64,000 nt of DNA from Ilyomonas sp965199905 (GTDB lineage Bacteria > Bacteroidota > Bacteroidia > Chitinophagales > Chitinophagaceae). The position numbers and the translations under genes were made by a program. The stretch lies in NCBI GenBank assembly GCA_965199905.1, contig OZ241366.1, positions 3,162,001 to 3,226,000 of the forward strand, in the 5' to 3' direction. The notes beneath the pieces are model-generated. The model was not told where the DNA came from. It searched no databases and worked only from the letters and a program-made list of their open reading frames with translations. Shown in pieces: positions 34,683 to 43,228 of the stretch (within the stretch, counting starts at the first letter, position 1; the number at the start of each line of letters is the position of its first letter).

Positions 34683-35801
34683 TTACAATGCCATTTCTTC
34701 TTCTTTCCCTAATTTAAAGCGCTCCAGTAATTTGCCGGTCAGGCTCATAGCTCTGCCGATTGCCTGATCCATATCGTAATAGCGATATTCGCCCAGGCGA
34801 CCACAAATCAAGGTATCGGGCAATGCTTCGGCTTCCGATTTATATTGTTTATATAAATCGGCATTGGCTTTATCAGGAAACGGATATTCGTATTGTCCCG
34901 GTTCTTCCGGTGTAAACGGGGTTTCGTGCGTGAGAACAATGCCTTTAATATCATCCTTCACTTCTGCCGGCATTAAATGTTTCCATTCAATGGTGCGAAT
35001 ACGCATATCTTCCGGGTTTGGATAATTCACCTGTATGCAGGGCTGTGTTTGTTCTGCTTCAGGCATAAATTCCACTTTACGGCTTTGCCCGCGGTATTTC
35101 AGTTTACCAAACTTATAATTGAAAAACTCATCAACCGGCCCGGTGAAGATGAGCAGCTTGTTAGCTTTTACCTGGTCTTTATTTTTTAAATAATCAAAGT
35201 TCAGATAAACCGGTATATCGCCGATAATACCGCGAACCATTTCGGTATACCCATTTTGGGGCAATGCATTCCAACGGTGGTTTGGCGTAAGTGTAGTTAC
35301 CGCTCCTTTGTTAATGGTAATTCGTGTTGCCAGGTCTTTACTTAACGTAGTAGCTGGTACGCCCCACTGCTTTTCGGTATAGCCTTTTATGAACATTTCA
35401 TAAATCTGGCGTGGCATGCGGCTCAGGCAAACCTCCTCAAAGTTTGTCGGCTCGCCCTGAAACAGGTTCCAGTCTTCGCCCACCACGCTGTTGATATAAT
35501 CCGTGTTTACCGGCCAGCTTAAATAGTCATCGCCTACTTTAGATTTCAGCACCGCCGACCAGTTGTAAAAATCAGTGAAGCGGTTGAGGAAATTCCAGAT
35601 GCGCTCGCTGCCACAACGGAAGTAATGCGGACCATATTTGTGGATCATCGCGCCGCTTTCGTGCTTATAGTCAAACACGTTCCCGGCAATATGGTCTTTG
35701 CGGTCAAGTATTACTACCTGTTGTCCGTAATCTGTAAGAAGTCTTGCAATGGTGCTGCCTGTTAATCCTGCTCCAACAATAATAAAATCCGATTCAATCA
35801 T
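34683..35801 (-). CDS. glf: UDP-galactopyranose mutase
   Basis: 372-aa FAD enzyme that converts UDP-Galp to UDP-Galf for surface glycans. The FAD motif is VGAGLTGSTIARLL (residues 8-21). HKYGPHYFRCGSERIWNFLN (the substrate-binding His region), GYTEKQWGVP and CGRLGEYRYYDMDQAIGRAM are signature blocks. It is 89 bases downstream of a sugar transferase gene on the same strand, suggesting a small polysaccharide or O-antigen assembly group. Confidence 0.95.
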   Translation of the reverse strand: MIESDFIIVGAGLTGSTIARLLTDYGQQVVILDRKDHIAGNVFDYKHESGAMIHKYGPHYFRCGSERIWNFLNRFTDFYNWSAVLKSKVGDDYLSWPVNTDYINSVVGEDWNLFQGEPTNFEEVCLSRMPRQIYEMFIKGYTEKQWGVPATTLSKDLATRITINKGAVTTLTPNHRWNALPQNGYTEMVRGIIGDIPVYLNFDYLKNKDQVKANKLLIFTGPVDEFFNYKFGKLKYRGQSRKVEFMPEAEQTQPCIQVNYPNPEDMRIRTIEWKHLMPAEVKDDIKGIVLTHETPFTPEEPGQYEYPFPDKANADLYKQYKSEAEALPDTLICGRLGEYRYYDMDQAIGRAMSLTGKLLERFKLGKEEEMAL

Positions 35802-35890
35802 ATAAATGAAAGTGTAGCGATATGAATTTTAAAACAATAAAACGGGAAGAAAAAGAAAAGGCAAGCAAAAGAAGAGAAGCGGAAGGCTTA

Positions 35891-36607
35891 TTAATAAGCG
35901 CCGTCGGCTTTAAGAACCGCGCCTGGCGTGCTGGCTAAAATTTTAAAATCGAGCAGCAGGCTGTATTCGCGGATGTATTCAGTATCGTGTTCAATCATGA
36001 ACTCGGCGCTGGTATTGTTTTTCCGGTCGCGTATCTGCCACAAGCCAGTGATGCCCGGGCGAACTTTACAACGGATTTCTTTAAACTCGGGAAGGTGTGT
36101 GAGCATAAACGGAACCAGCGGGCGCGGACCAATCACGCTCATATCGCCAAGCAATACATTAAACAATTGTGGCAGTTCATCAATGCTTGATTTGCGAATG
36201 ATTTTACCAATCCAGGTTACACGCGGATCATTCTGCAGCTTTAGAAGCACACCTTGCTGGGCTTGTTCCAAAGCCAGCTTATGTGCCTGCGCTTTTTTGC
36301 TTTGGTCGCTTACCATTGAGCGAAATTTATAACACCGGAAATGTTCGCCACGAAGCCCGACTCTTTCGTTGCTGTATAATACTTTGCCTTTTGAAGTCAG
36401 CTTGATAATCAGGGCAACCAGAATCAGTAAAGGCGAAAGTAAGAAGATCAGCGAAAGAGAAACTGCAATATCGAAACTTCGTTTAGCCGCTAACTGCGCC
36501 CTTTTTCGCTCTAAATTATAGAGAGTAACCGTCTTTTCATCAACAGCTTCAACAGGTACGGTGACATGGATAACTCGTTTTGGTGAAACGTTAGTCAGAA
36601 TCTGCAT
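35891..36607 (-). CDS. Sugar transferase (polyprenyl-phosphate glycosyl-1-phosphate transferase, WcaJ-like)
   Basis: 238 aa, the short monotopic form. A membrane segment (IAVSLSLIFLLSPLLILVALIIKL, about residues 47-70) follows KRSFD. The catalytic region has YSNERVGLRGEHFRCYKFRSMV, TWIGKIIRKSSIDELPQLFNVLLGDMSVIGPRPL and VRPGITGLWQI, with the Asp-Glu pair in SIDELPQ. It starts polysaccharide repeat units by moving a sugar phosphate onto undecaprenyl phosphate. Neighbour of glf. Confidence 0.93.
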   Translation of the reverse strand: MQILTNVSPKRVIHVTVPVEAVDEKTVTLYNLERKRAQLAAKRSFDIAVSLSLIFLLSPLLILVALIIKLTSKGKVLYSNERVGLRGEHFRCYKFRSMVSDQSKKAQAHKLALEQAQQGVLLKLQNDPRVTWIGKIIRKSSIDELPQLFNVLLGDMSVIGPRPLVPFMLTHLPEFKEIRCKVRPGITGLWQIRDRKNNTSAEFMIEHDTEYIREYSLLLDFKILASTPGAVLKADGAY

Positions 36608-36773
36608 GCTTTTGGTTTAAACGAATAAATAATAAAATCTGGATTTCGCCAAAAGTAACAAAATTCTTACGGTTTTCAGATTTTTTTTAACACATGGTGG
36701 AAAAATTTCTCAGAATAATTCGAATATTCTTTTTTAATATTGGTGGGAATAAAACCAATTCCCTTTTTTTAAG

Positions 36774-36844
36774 TTGCCCGACCAGGATTCGAACCTAGAC
36801 TTACTGAACCAAAATCAGTCGTACTACCCTTATACTATCAGGCA
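36774..36844 (-). tRNA. tRNA-Gln (anticodon TTG)
   Basis: Minus-strand cloverleaf: acceptor TGCCTGA pairs with TCGGGCA, D-arm GTATAAGGGTAGTAC, anticodon stem ACTGA/TCAGT around loop TTTTGGT (anticodon TTG), T-arm CTAGG-TTCGAAT-CCTGG. The CCA end is not encoded. It is the only RNA gene seen in the 335-base gap between the sugar transferase and mlaE. Confidence 0.96.
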
Positions 36845-36942
36845 AAAAAATTCATCAGGCTTCAGAGGGGTGCAAAAGTAAGTGCAGCATCTTCATCATC
36901 CAAATTAATAAGCTGTAATTTTTACAACGCAATGAATGTTAT

Positions 36943-37683
36943 TTATAACAAGATTGCTGCCAGCAGGTAATCAAATATTAAGATCATAATACAGCTTACT
37001 ATAACAGACTTTGTGCTTGCGCGCCCGATTTCCAGCGCGCCGCCTTTTACATTGTAGCCATAATACGAAGAAATGCTGCCGATAATGAACCCGAATGTGT
37101 AAGCCTTTATTAAAGCAAAAGTCACATTGAAAGGATTAAATGACTGCTTTAGTCCTTCATCAAACACATTCATGGAAAGAATACCCGCCGCCGTTGCCGC
37201 AACTCGCCCGCCGATGATGGCAAGAAAGAGCGAAATAGTAATCAGCATCGGTATCATTAATATACAGGCAAGTATCTTGGGTAAAATAAGATACGACTCA
37301 GTGCTGATGCCCATAATCTTCAGGGCATCGATCTGTTCGCTCACGCGCATGTTACCCAACTCGCTCGATATTTTACTGCCAACCACGCCGGCTAATACAA
37401 TACAAACCACGGTGGGTGATAATTCGAGCATAATTGTATCTCTCGTAATCATACCAATTGTAGCTTTTGGAATCAGCGGCGATACCAGTTGGTAAGCCGT
37501 TTGCACCGTAGTTACCGCACCTAAAAACACAGAGATAATAACCACGATAGGTAAAGAGCCGATGCCGATTTCGGAACACTGGTGCATGAATTCGCGCCAA
37601 TACATTTTCCAGTTCTCGGGCTTGCGAAACATCGCTTTGAGCGTTAATAAATACCTGCCGGTATGTGTAAGAAAAGAAGCCAT
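36943..37683 (-). CDS. mlaE: MlaE/YrbE family ABC transporter permease
   Basis: 246-aa permease of the Mla-type lipid transport complex. The family pattern is present: MYWREFMHQCSEIGIGSLPIVVIISVFLGAVTTVQTAYQL, LSPTVVCIVLAGVVGSKISSELGNMRVSEQIDALKIMGISTESYLILPKI, and GGALEIGRASTKSVIVS near the end. It probably works with an MlaF-type ATPase and an MlaD-type MCE protein, which are not downstream in the window. The ATG follows directly on the maeB TAA (TAAATG), so it is tightly coupled to maeB. Confidence 0.93.
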   Translation of the reverse strand: MASFLTHTGRYLLTLKAMFRKPENWKMYWREFMHQCSEIGIGSLPIVVIISVFLGAVTTVQTAYQLVSPLIPKATIGMITRDTIMLELSPTVVCIVLAGVVGSKISSELGNMRVSEQIDALKIMGISTESYLILPKILACILMIPMLITISLFLAIIGGRVAATAAGILSMNVFDEGLKQSFNPFNVTFALIKAYTFGFIIGSISSYYGYNVKGGALEIGRASTKSVIVSCIMILIFDYLLAAILL

Positions 37684-40032
37684 TTATTGTATAATTTTTT
37701 CGTTAGCGGTTTTTAATTTTTTCCACCACTTTAAGCCGGCAACAATTGCCTTTACATCTGTTCTCGATTTTTGCTGTGCATCTACCACCGCAATATTTGC
37801 CATGTTTACAATGCTGCGCACCGAACTGCCAAGTTGCAATACATGCACCGGTCGTTTAATACCTAACAAAATTGGGCCGATGGCATCTGCACCGCCAACT
37901 TCTTTCAGCAAATTATAGGCTACATTTCCGGCAGCGAGATTAGGGAAAATCAATGTATTCACATCACCATCTACCAGCTCGCTGAACGGATAGTTATCGC
38001 GCATCACATCCGGGTTAAACGGAAGCCAGGCCTGCATTTCGCCATCTACAATTAAAGATGGATTGTGTTGCTTTAAAATGCGCGTGGCTTCTGCTACCAG
38101 TTTCGCTTCCGGCGAGTTACTGCTGCCAAAATTGCTGTAACTCAGCATAGCAATGCGTGGTGTCAGGTTAAAATTGCGCACTTCTTTGGCAACGAGCATT
38201 GCAATATCTGCCAACTCTTGCGCGGTTGGATTAAAGTTAACGGTTGTATCAGCCAGGAACAAAGGGCCTCTTTTGGTTAAAAGCAAATACATACCCGCAA
38301 TTTTCTTCACGCCTTCTTCTGTTCCTATCACTTGCAAGGCAGGTAAAATAGCTTCTGTATAATTACGTGTTAAACCAGATATTAAAGCTTCCGCATCGCC
38401 GCTTTCCACCATCATGCAGCCAAAATAATTGCGGTCGTTCAGTATCTTTTTGCTTTCGTATAGATTGATGCCTTTCCGTTGTCTTTTCTTAAAAAAAGCT
38501 TCTGCGTAGCGGCACCTGGTTTCCTGCATTTCAGGGCTTGCCGGGTCGATGATTGGCATCTCCGATACATCGATTCCGTTTTCAGCCGCGATCTTTTTAA
38601 TGATGATTTCTTCACCCAACAAAATCGGGTAGGCAGAACCTTCATCGTACATAATGCTGGCGGCTTTCAGTATTCTCTGGTTATCGGCTTCAGCAAATAC
38701 AATGCGCTGCGGATTGCGCCGCGCTTTACTGTTGAGCACGCGCATGATCTGGTTATCGAGACCGAGACGTTTATTTAAGTCGATTTTATACTGATCCCAA
38801 TCAGTAATGGGTTGCTTCGCAATGCCGCTGTCTATTGCGGCTTTTGCCACGGCGGGCGCAACGGTTTCCAGCAGGCGCGGATCAACGGGTTTTGGAATAA
38901 TATAATCAGGCCCAAACACCATCTGCTTCTGGTTGTAGGCAAGATTGACAATATCGGGCACCGGCGTTTTAGCAAGCGTTGCCAAAGCCTTTACGGCAGC
39001 CAGTTTCATCTCCTCGTTTATGCCCGTGGCCCGTACATCGAGCGCACCGCGGAAGATGTAAGGAAAGCCAAGCACATTGTTTACCTGGTTGGGATAATCT
39101 GTTCTGCCAGTCGCCATAATCAGATCGCTGCGCACAGAACAGGCGGCTTCGTAATCAATCTCGGGGTCGGGGTTTGCCATGGCAAACACAATTGGGTTTG
39201 GCGCCATGCTTTCTACCATGGCTGGCGTTACCACATTGCCTACGCTTAGCCCGACAAAGACATCAGCGCTGTTTAACGCTTTAGCTAATGTCCAATCATC
39301 AGTATCAACTGCAAACTTGTATTTGATATCATCAAGATCATTCCTGCCTTTCCAGAGCACGCCATCTTTATCAAACATGATAAAGTGTTCGTGCTTTGCG
39401 CCCAGCGCAATATAAAGCTGCGAGCAAGCCATAGCTGCGGCACCGGCTCCATTGATAACAAAGCGGGCTTCTTCTATCTTTTTCTTTTGCAGTTCCAATG
39501 CATTGAGCAAAGCCGCACTGCTTATGATAGCTGTGCCATGCTGGTCGTCGTGCATTACCGGTATGTTCAGTTGCCCGCGCAACTCTCTTTCAATGTAAAA
39601 GCATTCCGGCGCTTTAATGTCTTCGAGATTGATGCCGCCGAATGTGGGTTCTAAAGCCTTTACAATTTGTACAAACTTTTCAGGGTCAGTTTCTGCAATT
39701 TCAATATCGAAGACATCGATATCAGCAAATATTTTAAAGAGCACACCTTTCCCTTCCATCACGGGCTTGCCGGCTTCGGGACCAATATTACCCAAACCCA
39801 ATACGGCTGTGCCGTTACTGATAACCGCCACCAGGTTGCCTTTGGCAGTGTATTTATAAACATCTTCTTTATTCTTAAAAATCTCCTTGCAGGGTTCGGC
39901 AACACCGGGACTGTAAGCGAGCGATAAGTCGCGCTGGGTTTTTGCTTCCTTCGTGGGCACCACTTCTATCTTCCCCGGTCGTCCCTTGGCGTGATATTGC
40001 AACGCCTCTTCTTTGCGAAGTCCATTTGCCAT
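37684..40032 (-). CDS. maeB: NADP-dependent malic enzyme with C-terminal phosphotransacetylase domain
   Basis: 782-aa MaeB-type fusion. Residues 1-420 are the malic enzyme (YSPGVAEPCKEI, TNGTAVLGLGNIGPEAGKPVMEGK-like block, NGAGAAAMACSQL cofactor site). Residues about 430-765 are a phosphate acetyl/butyryl transferase-like domain (FAEADNQRILKAA, MLSYSNFGSSNSPEA), regulatory in E. coli MaeB. It decarboxylates malate to pyruvate and gives NADPH. The mlaE start abuts its stop, suggesting an operon, although the functions are unrelated. Confidence 0.95.
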   Translation of the reverse strand: MANGLRKEEALQYHAKGRPGKIEVVPTKEAKTQRDLSLAYSPGVAEPCKEIFKNKEDVYKYTAKGNLVAVISNGTAVLGLGNIGPEAGKPVMEGKGVLFKIFADIDVFDIEIAETDPEKFVQIVKALEPTFGGINLEDIKAPECFYIERELRGQLNIPVMHDDQHGTAIISSAALLNALELQKKKIEEARFVINGAGAAAMACSQLYIALGAKHEHFIMFDKDGVLWKGRNDLDDIKYKFAVDTDDWTLAKALNSADVFVGLSVGNVVTPAMVESMAPNPIVFAMANPDPEIDYEAACSVRSDLIMATGRTDYPNQVNNVLGFPYIFRGALDVRATGINEEMKLAAVKALATLAKTPVPDIVNLAYNQKQMVFGPDYIIPKPVDPRLLETVAPAVAKAAIDSGIAKQPITDWDQYKIDLNKRLGLDNQIMRVLNSKARRNPQRIVFAEADNQRILKAASIMYDEGSAYPILLGEEIIIKKIAAENGIDVSEMPIIDPASPEMQETRCRYAEAFFKKRQRKGINLYESKKILNDRNYFGCMMVESGDAEALISGLTRNYTEAILPALQVIGTEEGVKKIAGMYLLLTKRGPLFLADTTVNFNPTAQELADIAMLVAKEVRNFNLTPRIAMLSYSNFGSSNSPEAKLVAEATRILKQHNPSLIVDGEMQAWLPFNPDVMRDNYPFSELVDGDVNTLIFPNLAAGNVAYNLLKEVGGADAIGPILLGIKRPVHVLQLGSSVRSIVNMANIAVVDAQQKSRTDVKAIVAGLKWWKKLKTANEKIIQ

Positions 40033-40108
40033 ATTGTATAGTTATCAAACGTGCCTGAATGGATATAACAGGGTGCAAGGTAAGTACATAAGACAAATGA
40101 GGCTTGCA

Positions 40109-41239
40109 TTAGCCCTTTTGATTGAGTTGCAACTGCTGATGAATGAGCTGTGCGTCCCTTTTATTATCGAATTCTTTGGTGAGCAACTGCTGCCTTTGCT
40201 GTATATCGGCGGCGTTAAAAGGCGTTTGAAATAAACGGGTGATGGCAGCCTGCATATCGGTAGCAGCATCGGCGATATGACAAAGACCGTGGAGCGTTGT
40301 TCCGGCTACGGCAGCCGTGTTGGCAATACAGTGACGCCCGTTGAAGAGGGCATGCACCAGCTTGATTTTAATACCCGTGGCATTGAAAGATGGCAAAATA
40401 TGAATGTGAGCTTCGCTGATAAGTGCGTCCATTTCACCGGTGGAAGGGTTTGCCCGGAGCCCAATGTGAGAATGGCTTTGCACTGCTTTTGCCAGCCTTC
40501 GGGAAGGATTTTTGCCCGCTATCATAAACGGGATGGACAGGGAGGCAAACACGTGTTTTATAAGCCAGAGAACCGCCTGTTCATTCTCTTCTACAGAAAG
40601 ATTGCCCTGGTAAAGGCAGAAAGTGCCATAGCCTTCCCTGCCCGATACCTGCCAGGGCGGTATGAAAAGAGGCAGGTACGTAATGGAAGTGTTATGGAAC
40701 ATACGGCGGTATAATTCGACATCGGTACCGGACATGGCCCAAATTACAAGGGCTTTTTTTGCTACCCGCTTCTCGTAACGCTTCAGTAGCAGGCTTTCAG
40801 CGAGATAGTAGAGCTTATGAAAGGGGCGCGAAGTATGGGCAAACAGGTGGCGGTAATATACGTATTCGGTGTTGTGAAGACGAAGCCATAAGGCACGGCC
40901 GGCAAAGCGCTTATCAAACAGCGGGTATGAACAATGAATGCCTTCCATCAGGATGGGATAATCGTCTTTCAAAAGGTTCATGAACAAGGCTTTGCTGTGG
41001 CGGCTGGCAACGATATAGGGCAGGGTAAAAGAGACTGTTTTTTGGCGGGGATAATAGTGAACGGAATGGCAGTAGCGTTCAAGTTCCTTCTGCGGCGGGC
41101 GCCCGTAGGCAAAGCAGTGGAGATGGATGTGAATACCAAGGCTGTGCAACGCGGGTAGCTTGTAAAAGATATCGAACATGCCGCCATAATCTGCCGGGTA
41201 AGGCACATTGAGGCTGATGATGTGGAGATGTTGCGGCAT
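40109..41239 (-). CDS. Glycosyltransferase family 4-like protein
   Basis: 376-aa GT-B fold protein. The N-terminus LHIISLNVPYPADYGGMFDIFYKLPALHSLGIHIHLHCF is the usual acceptor-side start (P-x-D-x-GG). FCLYQGNLSVEENEQAVLWLIKHVF opens the nucleotide-sugar side. The expected E-x7-E motif is weak (MDALISEAHIHILPSFNATGIKIKLVHALFNGRHCIAN), as in some Bacteroidota GT4 members. The donor and acceptor are unknown. It is on the minus strand at the left border of the dnd island; the other polysaccharide genes lie on the island's right side. Confidence 0.85.
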   Translation of the reverse strand: MPQHLHIISLNVPYPADYGGMFDIFYKLPALHSLGIHIHLHCFAYGRPPQKELERYCHSVHYYPRQKTVSFTLPYIVASRHSKALFMNLLKDDYPILMEGIHCSYPLFDKRFAGRALWLRLHNTEYVYYRHLFAHTSRPFHKLYYLAESLLLKRYEKRVAKKALVIWAMSGTDVELYRRMFHNTSITYLPLFIPPWQVSGREGYGTFCLYQGNLSVEENEQAVLWLIKHVFASLSIPFMIAGKNPSRRLAKAVQSHSHIGLRANPSTGEMDALISEAHIHILPSFNATGIKIKLVHALFNGRHCIANTAAVAGTTLHGLCHIADAATDMQAAITRLFQTPFNAADIQQRQQLLTKEFDNKRDAQLIHQQLQLNQKG

Positions 41240-41857
41240 GTAGCGAAGATAGGGGTGAGTGTGGCAGTGATGATGGATAGATTTAGGGGAAGTTTAGTAC
41301 GGCTTTGGTACGGCGAAAGGTCTTTATAATGTCGGAAATATTTTTGTGTTTTTAACCGGCGCACGAGTGAGAGAGGCTGCTGATTGTTGTTGATGCAAAA
41401 TAAGGAAAGAGTGAGTTGCGGACAAGAAATGTTTTGAAATTGGTGGGTTGTTATGGGATACATTTATTGATGGTAAACATTTTTTTGTTGGTGTACATAC
41501 AAGCTTTGCATAGTGTGGGATGTTTTATTGTTGGCGGGAAGCTATAATTTTATATGCTAACTAAAGTTCAACGTGCTTGCGAAGGTGGCAATTTATGTTA
41601 GAGCTATTTGCCGGAACTTTAAGTGAAGTATCAAAAGAGGGTGAGGCGGGGGAGTGTGCATCGTTTTACGCTGAAGGAGTATTTGAGAGAAGAAGTGAGG
41701 AAGGCTTGGTCATGATTGATAAATGCCTTCGCTTTATGGGAGGGTATGTTGTTTTGGGAAGAATTATAGATAGATGGTTTTGAAGATCGTTGTAAGGAAA
41801 GATATTATGAGGGTATGAACATATTGTTAATAAGTGATTACAAATTAAAATAAAGAG
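41240..41857. other. Long gene-free stretch at the left border of the dnd island
   Basis: About 620 bases without a convincing gene. A 68-codon plus-strand frame (41577-41783) has no family features. One TAnnTTTG match (TATTTTTG, 41339-41346) is too far from dndC to be its promoter. G- and T-rich on the plus strand. It could hold regulatory sequence or an island junction; no direct repeat with the right border was seen. Confidence 0.45.
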
Positions 41858-43228
41858 ATGTGCGCTAAGCATAAATTTGTTGAAGAAAGTTTGGTTATGG
41901 AGTTAAGTGAAAAGATCAAATTAATTACCAGGGAAATACAAGAACAATATCTTTCAGATGATACTCCGTGGGTGATAGGCTATTCGGGTGGTAAGGATTC
42001 AACAGCTTTGTTGCAACTCATTTTATATGCTTTATGGAAACTACCAAAAGAAAAATTGCAAAAGGAAATTCATGTATTAAGCAATGATACATTAGTTGAA
42101 AACCCAGCCATAGTTGCATACATTGATGAACAACTTGAATTAATAAGAAAGATTGGAGAAAGAAAACTTTTCAATCATTCCACAAACCTCTTTCAAGTTA
42201 TCAAAGTAGTTCCTAAAATTGAAGATCGGTTTTGGATTAATTTGATTGGTAAAGGTTATCCGGCGCCTAATCGCTGGTTTCGTTGGTGTACCCAAAGAAT
42301 GAAAATCAATCCCACTAATGATTATATTTTAGAACAAGTTAGCAAACATGGTAAAGCAATAGTTGTTCTTGGTTCAAGGAAAGCGGAGTCAGTTAATAGA
42401 GCAAAATCTCTTGAGAAGTACAATCTGCAAGAAGTATCAGGGCAAAAGTTTAAAAGACATACAATGCCTAACTCCTGGATGTACTCGCCTATCTCTGATT
42501 TGACAACAGAAGAAGTCTGGCAATACTTAATGCAAGTTCCTTCGTTCTGGAATGGAGATAATAAGCGGTTAATAACTATGTATCGCAACGCTTCGGAGAA
42601 CACAGGTGAATGTCCTTTAGTAATTGATACTTCTTCATCGAGCTGCGGCAATTCACGTTTTGGATGTTGGGTTTGTACTGTTGTTACCAGAGATAAATCA
42701 ATGGAAAACTTGATTGATAATGGTGAAGAATGGATGATTCCATTATTAGATTTCAGAGATTATTTAGCCGAACTGAGAAATAATGTAGATGCTAGATTAA
42801 AACTTGGGAGGGACAACAAAGAAAAGTCGGATGGAAAATTAGGACCTTTTAAAGAAGAAATTCGTGCTCAACTATTGGAAAAAGTTTTAAGAATTGAAAA
42901 AACAACTAATTTGGAGGTCATTTCGCGGCAGGAGTTGGCAGCCATACAACTTCAATGGCACTACGACGGTTTTTTTAATTTTCATGTGACTGATATCTAT
43001 AAGAAAGTAAAGGGTAAATCTCTTATGTTAGATAATAAGAAACAAATGGAAAAAGAGCAGGAAGAGCTTTCGCTATTAAAGAAAGTGGCTCAAAAACATG
43101 ACGTCAAAGCTGACCATATCCGTGAATTGATGGTGACAGAAAAAGAGTATGCTACGTTTTTAAAGCGCAGAAATATTCTTGATGACATCCAAAAGAAAGT
43201 AGAAAAATTTGCACTTGAGCAATCATGA
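41858..43228 (+). CDS. dndC: DNA phosphorothioation protein DndC (PAPS reductase-like)
   Basis: 456-aa PP-loop enzyme of the DNA phosphorothioation (dnd) pathway, which replaces a non-bridging oxygen of the DNA backbone by sulfur. The ATP-pyrophosphatase loop is GYSGGKDSTALLQL (SGGKDST at residues 43-49). The iron-sulfur Cys set is RWCTQRMK, ECPLVID and SSCGNSRFGCWVCTVVTRD. KEEIRAQLLEKVLRIEK and the C-terminal helical tail are typical of DndC. It overlaps dndD by four bases (ATGA). No dndA cysteine desulfurase precedes it, so a housekeeping desulfurase may supply sulfur. Confidence 0.95.
   Translation: MCAKHKFVEESLVMELSEKIKLITREIQEQYLSDDTPWVIGYSGGKDSTALLQLILYALWKLPKEKLQKEIHVLSNDTLVENPAIVAYIDEQLELIRKIGERKLFNHSTNLFQVIKVVPKIEDRFWINLIGKGYPAPNRWFRWCTQRMKINPTNDYILEQVSKHGKAIVVLGSRKAESVNRAKSLEKYNLQEVSGQKFKRHTMPNSWMYSPISDLTTEEVWQYLMQVPSFWNGDNKRLITMYRNASENTGECPLVIDTSSSSCGNSRFGCWVCTVVTRDKSMENLIDNGEEWMIPLLDFRDYLAELRNNVDARLKLGRDNKEKSDGKLGPFKEEIRAQLLEKVLRIEKTTNLEVISRQELAAIQLQWHYDGFFNFHVTDIYKKVKGKSLMLDNKKQMEKEQEELSLLKKVAQKHDVKADHIRELMVTEKEYATFLKRRNILDDIQKKVEKFALEQS

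Noticed and set aside
41577..41783. 68-codon ORF upstream of dndC
   Set aside because: No family features, no promoter or coupling, and a composition typical of chance G-rich sequence.
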